A stretch of DNA of 64,000 bases from positions 124,001 through 188,000 of the forward strand of contig WJXW01000001.1 in NCBI GenBank assembly GCA_015832175.1, given 5' to 3'. The stretch is from Paraphaeosphaeria minitans. Taxonomy: Eukaryota; Ascomycota; Dothideomycetes; Pleosporales; Didymosphaeriaceae. Shown here piece after piece: positions 11,834-21,629 of the stretch. The notes under the pieces are model-generated. The model was not told the DNA's origin. It did not search any database and was given only the letters and a program-made list of their open reading frames with translations. The translations under genes and the position numbers were made by a program. Numbering within the stretch: the stretch's first letter is position 1; every line of letters starts with the position of its first letter.

Positions 11834-13534
11834 CTAGTTGAGTTCCATGAAGTTTTCATCTTCTTCTTTCAGACTCTGGTTCGTCCAGTATTGATGTGAC
11901 GTGTTGTTCGCGTTCATGTTCGAGCCGCTGCCGTTGCTCTGCATGTCCGGGCTGAGGCTCTGGGGCGTGTGGTTGAGAGGCTCGCCGGCGAGGTTGGTGT
12001 GCTTTGGAACGCGCAATCCGGATCCTGGGCCACGGGAATACTTGAAGGTGGAGAAGCTGTTCTTCTCGACAGCGTCCACTAGCTCCGTGCGCATACGGCG
12101 TACTTCTTCAGTCTGGTCGGGCTCCCAGTTCTCGCCGGGGGAAAGCTGCTGCAGGCGAGCTTGCATCTCATCGCGCTCCTGGGTCATCTTATAGAGCAAC
12201 CACATCAGGTCACGGGTCCAGCTAACAGCACCGTTCAAGATGTCGCCCTTGTTGGGACCCTTGTCCTTCTCTTCAAGGGGCAAACCTTGCGTGATGTTGC
12301 CAGCTGCTCGCCTGCCGGCACCACCAGCCAGCAACGAGGTCGCTTGTGGCGGCGACATGCCGCTGGCGCCCAAGGTAGGCGAGAGCGGCCCGTTGTTGTT
12401 GATGTGCTTACGGATCTTCTCATCCTCCAGACGATGTTGCGGCACAAGCCTAGAGAGATCGTGGATGCGCTCGTTGATGTTGTCGCGACGACGGCGCTCG
12501 ACGAGGTTGTGAGATTCGCGACGGCGACGCTTCTTTGCATCCTGCGTCTGACCGATGTCGACTTTGGCGGGCAGGGATGCATGCTTGGCAGAGTGCATGA
12601 CCTCAGAGATCTGATGATGCTGCAGGTTACCGCCGTGGGGCGAGCTCGGCGAGTCGATCCAGCTGTTGGAGTGGCCGCTTCCAGGAGTTCCATCCCACTG
12701 GGTGGACGACATGCTAGGCTTGTGTCCATGCATGCGGGAAGCCATGATGGGCTGGGAACCAAAGTTGCCCGAGTCTGGCGTCCCCAAGTGAAGATTGCTG
12801 ATGGCTGGGGTCTTGGGTGACATTGGGCTCCTGTTGTCGGACGGAAGGCGGCTCATGGAGATGCGTGGACGTGCTTGGCTGCCCTGCATGCTGCCGGAGA
12901 AACCCATGGGGTGTCGATTGTGATACTGGTTGAAGTCAAAACCGTTGGGATTGACAAAGGGACTCTGGATGGGAGCGTCGTCAGGGGTGTTGGAGTACAG
13001 CTGGTGGTTGATGTTCTGGTGGCTGCCGATGACATGGCTGCCACTCGGCTGGAAGAAGTCTTGCTGGTGGGAGCGTTCGGTCTGTCCAAATGCATCGAAT
13101 CCTTGGTGCTGTTCAAAGTTGCCCAGCGAATCTGCGAGCTCGTCATCTGCAATGCCCGCACCGCCGGCGATGTAGCCGTTGGAGCCACCGAAGTGGTTGT
13201 TCACATTCATGCTCCCGCTCATGGTGAGATCGGATGGGTTGATACCGTTTCCACTCTCGTGGGGTGCGCTGAACTGCTGGTTTCCAAACGAGTTCAAGCT
13301 GAAACCGCTTTGGGAGATGAAGTTGTTGTGCGTGAAGTCGTCGTGCTCCTCTTTTATGTAAGGTGCTGGTGAGCCACTGCCGGCCATGTTGAAGATGTCT
13401 GGGTCTAGTGTGTCGTCAGAGAAAGGGTCCGGGCGCAATTCCAACCTCGAAAGGGTCTTCTGAGGAGAGTAGGAAGATGGAGGAGTGAAAAGGGCGTCCG
13501 CTTGAGGGACAGTCAGTATGCTTTCATAGAGCAT
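11834..13534 (-). CDS. bHLH transcription factor, RTG3/MITF-like
   Basis: Intronless, 566 residues. The basic region and helix 1 (about 335-364) read KKRRRRESHNLVERRRRDNI, with His/Glu/Arg spacing typical of E-box binders. A 65-residue loop insertion follows, then helix 2 at about 429-450 (NKGDILNGAVSWTRDLMWLL) and a short zipper-like helix to about 465. The large loop and NKGDIL helix 2 resemble Rtg3-type fungal bHLH factors (family resemblance, not proved). The N-terminal 330 residues are Gly/Asn/Ser/His-rich and disordered, with a TPP/SP-rich segment likely to be phosphorylated. The start was chosen at the first ATG of the frame. It is flanked on both sides by more than 3 kb without genes, unlike its neighbours. 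Target genes unknown. Confidence 0.88.
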   Translation of the reverse strand: MLYESILTVPQADALFTPPSSYSPQKTLSRLELRPDPFSDDTLDPDIFNMAGSGSPAPYIKEEHDDFTHNNFISQSGFSLNSFGNQQFSAPHESGNGINPSDLTMSGSMNVNNHFGGSNGYIAGGAGIADDELADSLGNFEQHQGFDAFGQTERSHQQDFFQPSGSHVIGSHQNINHQLYSNTPDDAPIQSPFVNPNGFDFNQYHNRHPMGFSGSMQGSQARPRISMSRLPSDNRSPMSPKTPAISNLHLGTPDSGNFGSQPIMASRMHGHKPSMSSTQWDGTPGSGHSNSWIDSPSSPHGGNLQHHQISEVMHSAKHASLPAKVDIGQTQDAKKRRRRESHNLVERRRRDNINERIHDLSRLVPQHRLEDEKIRKHINNNGPLSPTLGASGMSPPQATSLLAGGAGRRAAGNITQGLPLEEKDKGPNKGDILNGAVSWTRDLMWLLYKMTQERDEMQARLQQLSPGENWEPDQTEEVRRMRTELVDAVEKNSFSTFKYSRGPGSGLRVPKHTNLAGEPLNHTPQSLSPDMQSNGSGSNMNANNTSHQYWTNQSLKEEDENFMELN

Positions 13535-14556
13535 GATGGCAACAGCAGAGGTTGATTGACTGGAAATGGAATGGAGATAGAAGAGGAAAGCAATATATGG
13601 TCATGGAGAGAGGCAGGACAACAGGGGTGCGGCCCAGGGTGTTCTCATGACAACCAAGGGGTGGGGATGTGACGGGGGCGTACTTACTAGGCTGTGGCAT
13701 TACTGAAGGTTACAGTGGGTGCGGAATGCGATGTGAAGGCCCAGCACCGGTAATGGTCCCGGGTCTCAATGACCTGAAACGCTCTTACTTTGTCCAAGCG
13801 AATGACTACGGAATGCAGTCAAAGTTTTGCAGGGAACCGGCAGCACGAGACAGCCGGTGACCCTATAAAAGCCTGGGGGTGCCGATTGCTAGATGGGGCA
13901 CACGATCAGAGAGGCAAAGCTCGGGGCACTCGCTTGCGTGCTGACTAGACACTCGAGACAAGAGGATGTTTGTTCTGCATGAGAAGCGTTAGTCGCGCAC
14001 CGGGGGACGCAGAAGCAGCTGCAGGTCGCTGGTGGGGTGGGGGAGGGGGATGGCTCACCAGACACGGCGAGCTAGGTTGTGATGATGGTACAGGGGGGCG
14101 GTTGACTTCCTGGCAGCTCCCCAGGGTGTGGTGGGCGGCGCAGAGGCGTGTATGGGCGGGAGGATGGGACGAGGATGGAGCGCGTCAATGCTCGTGGCTG
14201 TGGTGTCGGGCCGATCTGGAGTACTATGTCAGCGGCAGACTCTCACAGGCACCGAGTCCGAGGATGGGCTCTGGGGTTGCAGAGGTGTGGCGCACAGGCA
14301 GAGGCGAGCGTTGGTGGACGGACGTAGTGGGGAGTGTGTGGTACGGGAGAGCCCAAAGCAGAGAAACAGTCGGCAGGCCGGTGGCACAGCGCCAATGCTG
14401 CCGTCTGGGATGCTGCGTGTGCGCCAGGCGGCGACATGCAGGAGGGCAAAGGGGAGGAAGGAGCGACGGTGCGTGGACGTGGACGTGGACGTGGGCGCGG
14501 GCGTTTTGACTCACCTGGCCTGGCCTCGCCGTCGAGGAAGTGGCGATGGAGATGGT

Positions 14557-14598
14557 GACTGGGACGGCGACTGGGACGGCGACTGGGACGGCGACTCG
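14557..14598. repeat. 12-bp tandem repeat (GACTGGGACGGC)n
   Basis: About 3.5 perfect copies of GACTGGGACGGC in the upstream region of the bHLH gene. Confidence 0.85.
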
Positions 14599-15263
14599 AA
14601 CGGTTCGAGGTGGCCTCGACGAGAGAAGTCGGGGTCGGGGCAGGCGTTCGCGCGGGAGGGTGCCGCGTACCGGAAGAGCAAACTCGCCGTCGTGGGGAGC
14701 GGGCGGGCTGGTGGCACACGTTTGTCTCTTGGAAGGCTGGTGGGCCCGGAGGACAAAGGGCAGGACAAAGTGCAGGACAGGACAGGACAGGACGGACCGG
14801 GGAGAGGGCAGCGGCGCAGGAGGAGGGCGCTCGGCCAGAGGCGTACTTGTAGAAGAGGGGCGGATGTTGTCGGCGGGCCGCTGTACGACGTATTCTGGAG
14901 GGTGGAATACTGGATGTGGGTAACGGAGAGGGCGTGGAGGTGGGGGATCCGCTCTCGCAGCTGCGCGCTATACCAGCCAGCGGGACAATGCGGGCCTGGA
15001 CAACGGGGAGCGGGCGTTTGCAGGTAGAGGGTCGCGCAGCGTGGGAGAGAGAGAGGGGGGGAGAGAGAGAGGTTGTTGGTGTTTGGAGCCTGGTGAGAGA
15101 CGAGGTGGCGGCGGCGGCGGTGGTGGTGGTGGTGATGGCTGGCGATGCCGGGGAGAGGGCACAGAAGGCGGTCTGCACTCCAGGACCAGTCCACGGGCGA
15201 GCGACAGACTAGGGTGTGCGGGCGGTGCCAAGCGAAGGTTGGCCGACTCAACTCATGCACGCA

Positions 15264-15283
15264 ATCAATCAATCAATCAATGC
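15264..15283. repeat. (AATC)n microsatellite
   Basis: Five AATC units in tandem. Confidence 0.85.
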
Positions 15284-15765
15284 TCGTCGCGGGGTTCGGC
15301 AAAAGAAAGGCACTCTGCGGTGCGTCTGGAGGCGTGCTGGGGGAGGGGGAGGGGGGCGATCTGGCTGGTGTATCGCTGCACGGCACTGTGAGGCGTATGA
15401 CGTCTTGCGGATCAGGGTGCGGCGGCGAGCGTGTGTAGCGCGTGTGAGAGGGATACAGGACCTTGGTAGACAGAGTGGAGCAGAGGAGGGAGGGCGGCGA
15501 ACAGCAGTGCATGTGTATGTGGATATGTGTAGGTAGGTAGATGCAGACGAGGACGGCGTGGTTGGCCGGAGCGATGCGGGACGGCAAGCCAGGCCATTAT
15601 ATAGACTACCCGCAGCTCTCGCTCCCACGACGAGCCTATGCAATCACACCAGATACACCCTCTCGTCGCCAGTAGTGTGGCTCACCAGCCCGATCGAATA
15701 CGGGGCGCTGGGGCAGCATGGAAAGCGTGGGCCGTGGGCCGTGAGCCGTGGGCCCTCCATCACGA

Positions 15766-15832
15766 TGCCTGCCTGCCTGCCCGCCTGCCTGCCTGTCTGT
15801 CTGTCTGCTTGTCTGCCTGCCTGTCTGCGAGC
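15766..15832. repeat. (CCTG/TCTG)n microsatellite
   Basis: Tetranucleotide tract of CCTG drifting into TCTG, about 16 units with a few substitutions. Confidence 0.85.
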
Positions 15833-16195
15833 GAGCGGGCTTGTTCCCGGTGGCCTCAGAAGGTCACCCGCGGCGTAGTGGTGGGTATTCTGGCATGGAG
15901 GGTGGACGGCGGAGGGGACGGCGTGTCTCACTCTCCCAGGCATGGTGACGCCCACGCTCTGCACTTTTGACGCCAGCTCCATCTGGGACCGCCCACCGCC
16001 CACCGCCCATCGCCCACCGTTTGCGAGGCCATGCGGTCGCTGTGGCTGCGGCTTCGGTGACCAGGGTGATGGACATCTACAGTGCACACAGTAAGTACGA
16101 AGTATACCTACATGCGGGTGGTCGATGCTCCCCGGCCGCCGCTAGCGCACGCGCATCCGCTAGAGCTCGAACACGCCTCAGCGCTGAGCGCCATC

Positions 16196-16405
16196 CGAGT
16201 TCCGCATACACACGCCCTCTCAGTGCCGCCTACACGCGTCTTCTCAGTGCCATACACACGCCTTGTCAGTTCCGCATACAACGCATATACACACACACAC
16301 CATCTCAGTTCCGCATACACACGCCTTGTCCGTTCCGCATACATACGCCTTGTCACTTCACCACACACACACACACACACCATCCCAGTGCCGCATACAC
16401 GCGTC
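16196..16405. repeat. Degenerate minisatellite with CA dinucleotide cores
   Basis: Repeated units of about 25-35 bp built on CATACACACGCCTTGTCAGT with embedded (CA)n runs, the longest at 16361-16381. The units are diverged from each other. Confidence 0.75.
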
Positions 16406-16970
16406 CACACCCTCGCCCTCCTGGTCTCGCCCTCCTGGCCTCCCCCCCCCCGCGCCGCACCCTCCCGTCCAATAGCCTCCGCCACGGGCTCCTCTCCCAG
16501 CGACCTCCCACCAGCTGCCTTCTCGTCACAAGCCTCGCGCACCGGGCGCCCTGTCTGAGACCTCTGTCTAACAGCTGCCATTGGACGGCCTATCCGCACA
16601 ACTGCAGACGACGCTGCGAAGATCATCTGCACATAATCCCCCGAGCCGCGGTGCAGCTGTACGGTAGCTCTCTATCCTTTGGCCGCAACACAACGGCCGC
16701 TGCCATTGTCGTGCCCGTCCCGGCCAGCCAAGCCACAGCACCAACCCCAAACCTCCCACACCAACCACTCAGGCCGCCGACGTCGCTGCCTAGTGCGTAT
16801 CAGAGCCCGGCTATCGTGCGTCGCCTGCTGCGGCTCCTCGAAAGCCTTCGGTGCCACTGCAGCCCACCCTCCCCACCGACGCTGTGTGCTCGGGCGCAGA
16901 ACAGGCTTCTTCCTGCGCCAGCATCCACATCTTGGCCGCGATCCGACCGAAAACAGCACCACCACACAGC

Positions 16971-18720
16971 ATGGCGTCGACCTCGTTCCGCGACTCCATG
17001 AACTCGCTGGGATGGACCAGACGAGACCCCGATGTTCCCGTGAACACCGCGCCGCCCACCCTGATGGGACGGCTTCAGAACTTGAATCCCTTCGCGTCGG
17101 GAGGCTATGTCACGCTGCCGACCTCGAATGATGGACCCGGCGCACCTCTGCCCGCACCAACGAGGCGAGAGGAAGAAGAAGGCTTCTTTGCCTGTAAGTT
17201 GACCATGTTTCTCCGTCTAGACTGTGGCAACGTCCATCCCTCCCTCCCAACTTGACTGCCTGCGCCGGAAATATCCACTCCCCCTACACTGCCTATCAGA
17301 CATGCAAAAGCTCACCTTTCGATCCACTTCCATCTTGGCCCTTTTGGGCCTTGTCCATTGTCCTCGTGACGGGCCCACAACGCTCTGCGTGAGGCCGTGG
17401 TCTCCAATGCACTTCCCAAAATCCCACACCGAAGCTCGAGAAGAATCATGGACGCAGTGCACCCCTATCTTGTTTCATTGAGCAGTCAACCTTTCGGGTC
17501 CTCAGCATGTCACCTGGTCTGATCGTGCAGCGATCGGCCGGCGTGACAGAAGGGAGTTCCTGCGTAAACCCTCTTGGTTGCAGCAGGCTTGCATATCCGC
17601 GGCCGTTGTCTTTGAACTTTGCTAACTTTGCGTTCCACAGTGAGTCGATGGGACCGCATGCTGATCTTCGGTGGGTACTTACTGCCAGGGTTCATCTTCC
17701 ACAACGACTGATTGCACTAGGCGGGTTGCTGCTTGCGTCGGTAGCGTTGTTTGCTACCTGCATTGGACTCATGTTCACGCCCATCTTTATCGCTCGGCCA
17801 AGCAAATTTGCCATACTTGTAAGTTGAAACCGGTTTGCTTGCTTCCAAATCCAGCCTCGCATGGCCGGCCCGAGAGTGGTGAAATCATCGGTGGTGAAGC
17901 ACTGGCCCTTGGTGCGTCTTACCCTGGTCCAGCTGCGAACGGTGGTGCATCTCCCATCAAGGGTGATAGCACCTCCACCATGGCTTTCGAGCTCCCTTCG
18001 CCGATTACAAAGGATTGCCTCTGGCGAATGGCGTCTGCTGTTCTTGGGGGTGTGCCACTCATGACCCCTCTAGCCACTGCGCGATCTGCATTGGACCCTT
18101 TGCATCGATCATGCGGGTGCTAGCACCGGCGCGCTGCAGAAGGGCATACCTAAATCCAACATCTCGTCCGTGTGCATAGGGGCAGGCATTACCTAAACAT
18201 GTTGAAGCTAACCAGTGTGCCCTGACTCAAGTGGTCGATGGCCAGTTTACTCTTCCTATGCGCCTGGGGCGTCTTGATGGGCCCTTGGACTTACAGTAAG
18301 AAAGCCTCACCGTCGCGCTCGAAGCGACTGACCAGCCCTAGTCCAACATCTTGTGTCGGGGCCTCGACTACCCTTTACGGCGGCTTACTTTGGCACCATT
18401 GCCCTCACGCTCTACTTTAGTCTGGTGGTAGGTCACGGCAGTTCGCCATCCCTGCCCCTGTCCTGGAACCATGCGCGCATCTTCTCTCTTTCCTCTCTCC
18501 TTCCCCCACGCTAGCTTATCGATAGGGTCGTCTGGATGTTTGCTGACGTCTATGCACCTGACCACAGCTGAAAATGTTCATCCTCACCTTCATTGCTACC
18601 GTTGCACAGCTGGTGGCCCTCGCCTTCTACACGGTATCGTACTTCCCCATGGGCTCCTCCGGGCTGCGGTTTGCTGCGCGCTTTGGTGGCAACCGCGTCG
18701 CCGCCTGGATGAACGACTGA
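16971..18720 (+). CDS. SFT2: Vesicle transport protein SFT2
   Basis: Six exons: 16971-17193, 17641-17670, 17721-17818, 18232-18295, 18342-18427 and 18568-18720, giving 217 residues. The N-terminus MASTSFRDSMNSLGW, the GGYVTLP motif and REEEEGFFA-LSRWDRM are filamentous-fungal SFT2 hallmarks. Four hydrophobic segments follow, with KFAIL-WSMASLLFL, VLMGPWTY, RLPFTAAYFGTIALTLYFS and the terminal VSYFPMGSSGLRF. It is a Golgi/early-endosome tetraspan protein of the Got1/Sft2 family acting in endosome-to-Golgi fusion (family knowledge). Exon 2 is only 30 bp, and introns 1 and 3 (447 and 413 bp) are long for the host. All phases agree. No single open frame shows the gene. Confidence 0.93.
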
Positions 18721-18916
18721 GGGCAGGCGGCGCAACGGGCACCGAGCCTGTCGTGTCTGGGTGGCGCGGCATCTGGGCAGAGCGACGCGTCGTGCTTCGC
18801 GTCTTTGTTCCGAAGCAAACACACCTTCCCGGGGTCTCAAACCGGTCAAGTAGTAATCATCATTGTTACGTACCAGTCACGGTTCCACGCTGCGTGCTCT
18901 CGCTCTCGCGCGCGCT

Positions 18917-18941
18917 CGCTCTCTCTCTCTCTCTCGCTCTC

Positions 18942-18988
<47 letters not shown>
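18917..18988. repeat. (CT)n microsatellite
   Basis: About 72 bp of nearly pure CT, interrupted by three CG steps, just downstream of SFT2. Confidence 0.95.
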
Positions 18989-18991
<3 letters not shown>

Positions 18992-19372
18992 GCATTTACA
19001 TCGTCTACGGGGCGCTTTCGCAACCAAGCTCACTCCCGTGTACCGCCTTTAAAGGCTCTACCCTCTCGCACCTCTAGCCGTGGCCTCGACACGGTCCACA
19101 GCGACGGTAGGCCTGTCGGTGCCCTCTAGCGGCAACAATGGCAACGGATCTTCCGGCCGTCGTCGTCGTCGTGAACAGGGATGCTCTACCATACCTTGTC
19201 GCAGCATCACGTTCACGGGCGGGCGCCGAAGCGGACGAGTCATAGGGCTTGTCTTGGAATCCGCTTGGCTCATACCTTGTTTCGGACGAGGTCTTGGATA
19301 TCTCTGACTACATGCGCCTCGTGGCTGTCTGGGCCAGGGCAGCGTCGGGGTCGAGACTACCTACCTGGGTGG

Positions 19373-19495
19373 ACGATGACTGCTAGATGATTACTGCTAG
19401 ACGATGACTGCTAACGATGGCTGCTAGACCATGACTGCTAACGATGGCTGCTAGACCATGACTGCTAGACAATGGCTGCTAGACCATGACTGCGT
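19373..19495. repeat. 15-bp-class minisatellite (GATGACTGCTAGAC)n
   Basis: Eight or so units of GACTGCTA(G)A-C-ATG with alternating GACTGC/GGCTGC cores. Confidence 0.9.
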
Positions 19496-19640
19496 ATTTC
19501 CAATCACGGTTTCGCGCTCTGGAGATGGAGCAGCAGCACACCGATCGGAGTGTGGTTGCGCCTCGGAACGCTGGGCGCGCGCGAGGAGCGCATGATGGCT
19601 GGATGGAGCTTCACCGACGTCGTGCTCGAGGGGGGGGCCG

Positions 19641-19643
19641 CTG

Positions 19644-19674
<31 letters not shown>

Positions 19675-19705
19675 GTTTCTCTCTCTTCCTCTCCCTCTCC
19701 ATCTC
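19641..19705. repeat. Second (CT)n tract
   Basis: CT-rich tract of about 65 bp with GT and TT interruptions. Confidence 0.9.
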
Positions 19706-20195
19706 TTTCGTCTAACGCTCTCGCCATGAATCAAACACCCACGACACGTCCCCGCTCTGGTAGGTAGCCATCTCGAAGATACCCACGGTGCTGCGCAAGA
19801 CGCCGAGTCCACGCCCCAAGCTCAGCGAGGGGTCTCGCGCAAGCGGCGAACCGAGGGCCACGCAGCGCACGGCAGCGCGGGAGGGTGTGCGATCGAGGGC
19901 CGTGACTTTCCGAAACGAGCGACGTTGGGGGAGTGGAAGATGGTGTCGTGCATGGGGCTAAGAGGCTGCGGATCTTCATAGGTGGGTAGGTAGATGGACT
20001 AGACTGGGTTGTCGACCTAGATGCTGCATTGCATATCCGTGGCGCGCGAGCGAGGGCGAGGGCGAGGGCGAAGGCGAGGGTTCGGACCACATGGCATGGG
20101 TTGGACTCCAGAGGGATGCGAGTGCGGGGTCGCCGCGCCACAACGTGCAATGCGCGGCTGTCGCCACAGGTGATGGTGGGTGGGTGGGTGTGGAT

Positions 20196-20372
20196 GGGCA
20201 TTGATATGGACGTTGAGTTAGGATGGACGTTGAGTTGGAATGGACGTTGATGTGGAATAGACGTTGATGTGGAATACCGTAGACGTTGACATGATATGGA
20301 CGTTGACTTGGAATGGACGCTGACATGGACACTGACATACCTAAACATGGACATGGACACGGACATGGACAT
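20196..20372. repeat. Minisatellite (GGACGTTGA-TGGAAT)n
   Basis: About ten diverged units of 17-21 bp built on ATGGACGTTGA followed by GTTGGA, CTTGGA or CATGGA. A reverse-strand Ser/Met-rich open frame is a by-product of these units. Confidence 0.9.
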
Positions 20373-20516
20373 TGAGGACGAGCTACATGGCAACCCAGAT
20401 GCCTGTTGCCTGTGATGGCCCTCAGGATCGAGAGCGCATGGCATTCTCGGTGGTGCTAGACCAACTAGACCACCTAGATAGATATTCGCGGGAAGCGCGC
20501 GCCGGCAGCGATAGCA

Positions 20517-20674
20517 CCTATACCTACCTACCTACCTACCTATCCACGCACCGCCCAAAGAAAATGCAGACGTCACGACAGCGAGCAGGACCCTTCACCC
20601 TGCCGCAAGCGAGCGAGCGAGCGAGCCCAGGTCGGACTGGAATGCGATGGTGATGGTGATGGTGATGGTGATGG
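20517..20674. repeat. Cluster of short microsatellites (CCTA, GCGA, GGTGAT)
   Basis: (CCTA)n at about 20519-20541, (GCGA)n near 20608-20622 and (GGTGAT)n at about 20648-20674, within 160 bp. Confidence 0.85.
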
Positions 20675-21629
20675 TGGCCTCGCCTTCGCCATCTATCGAT
20701 CAATATAATGCCGTGCTTTAAATAGCAGCGCGCAATCTACCTAGGCAGCTGTACGGTACCTACGCGATGGTGCTAGAGGGCGGGTGCAACACCATCTCAC
20801 TCGCATGAAGATGGGCTTGGGACGGCTGCGATGCGCCCATGGGCGCGGGGGCCGTGGTTGGACTTGGCCTGGCTTGACGTCGCACGCACGCACGCAGGCG
20901 CGGCTGGAGGGTTGCCACGGGGTGCGTGGGGCTGGGGTCTGCGAAGTAGGTAGGTAGCAGGGCTGGAAGAGCGTTCCACAGGTATGCTGCTGCTGCTTAC
21001 TGCTGTTCGTTCGCATTGGCGTTCCATACGCTGCTGCGTTCGCATTGGCAAAGGCACATCAATCGGTCTGCTCTCGGCCGGGGTTGGATCGGGCTTGTAC
21101 CACCTGCGAGTCCGACGATGAGGGGAGCCGCTGACGCAGAGCTTACAAAGACATTCACCCCGCCGCCTCTCCAACTGTGGGAGCACGTACGAGCGGCCCG
21201 ACGGTGCTGCCGGAGAGAGATCGAATGAGCAGAGCAGTACGATGGCTCGGGCTAACTTGTCGAGCAATGGCTGCGTCGAGCTACCCCTCGTTCATTCGTC
21301 CATTCGCTCATTCTAAGCAGGAGACACCTCTTGGGCTGTATCGGCAGTTGGGGTAGGATCCCTCCTACGCGGCATCGACGCGTTCGAATGCCCTCTTCTG
21401 AAAGACCTACGCTCTTGATTGGAAGCAAGACCCCAAGAGCCTCATTGCCCCTCAGTTAGTTGGCCCCACTTCATGGAGCTCCCTGATGTGGGGTCCATGA
21501 ACCCCAATTTCCTAATGACATACGCCTTCAATTGACAACATTTCTCTCTGCACCTCCCCAGACATCGAGACATACTCTCTTGGAGATAGCCGGCCTCACG
21601 GAGCCTAAAACGCATCACCACGACTCAGC

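Larger units (their letters stand above)
13535..16970. other. 3.4-kb repeat-rich gene-free stretch between bHLH and SFT2
   Basis: Divergent regulatory or untranslated region with no supported exon. It has an orphan TATAAAAG at 13864-13871, a 12-bp repeat at 14557-14598, GA-rich and GGC-rich runs near 15040-15130, AATC repeats, CCTG/TCTG repeats and a CA-rich minisatellite. A long 5' leader or non-coding RNA is possible but not shown. Confidence 0.45.
18721..21629. other. 2.9-kb gene-free, microsatellite-rich stretch
   Basis: Between SFT2 and the HGD gene. No coding exon supported; long open frames here are produced by tandem repeats, which are listed separately. Confidence 0.5.

Noticed and set aside
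14128..15178. Overlapping 299- and 311-codon frames on opposite strands
   Set aside because: Both arise from GC-rich repeat DNA, have biased Arg/Ser/Pro composition and overlap almost completely; no splice or family support.
19731..20444. 237-codon reverse-strand open frame
   Set aside because: Its Ser/Met/His-rich content is produced by the minisatellite at 20196-20372.
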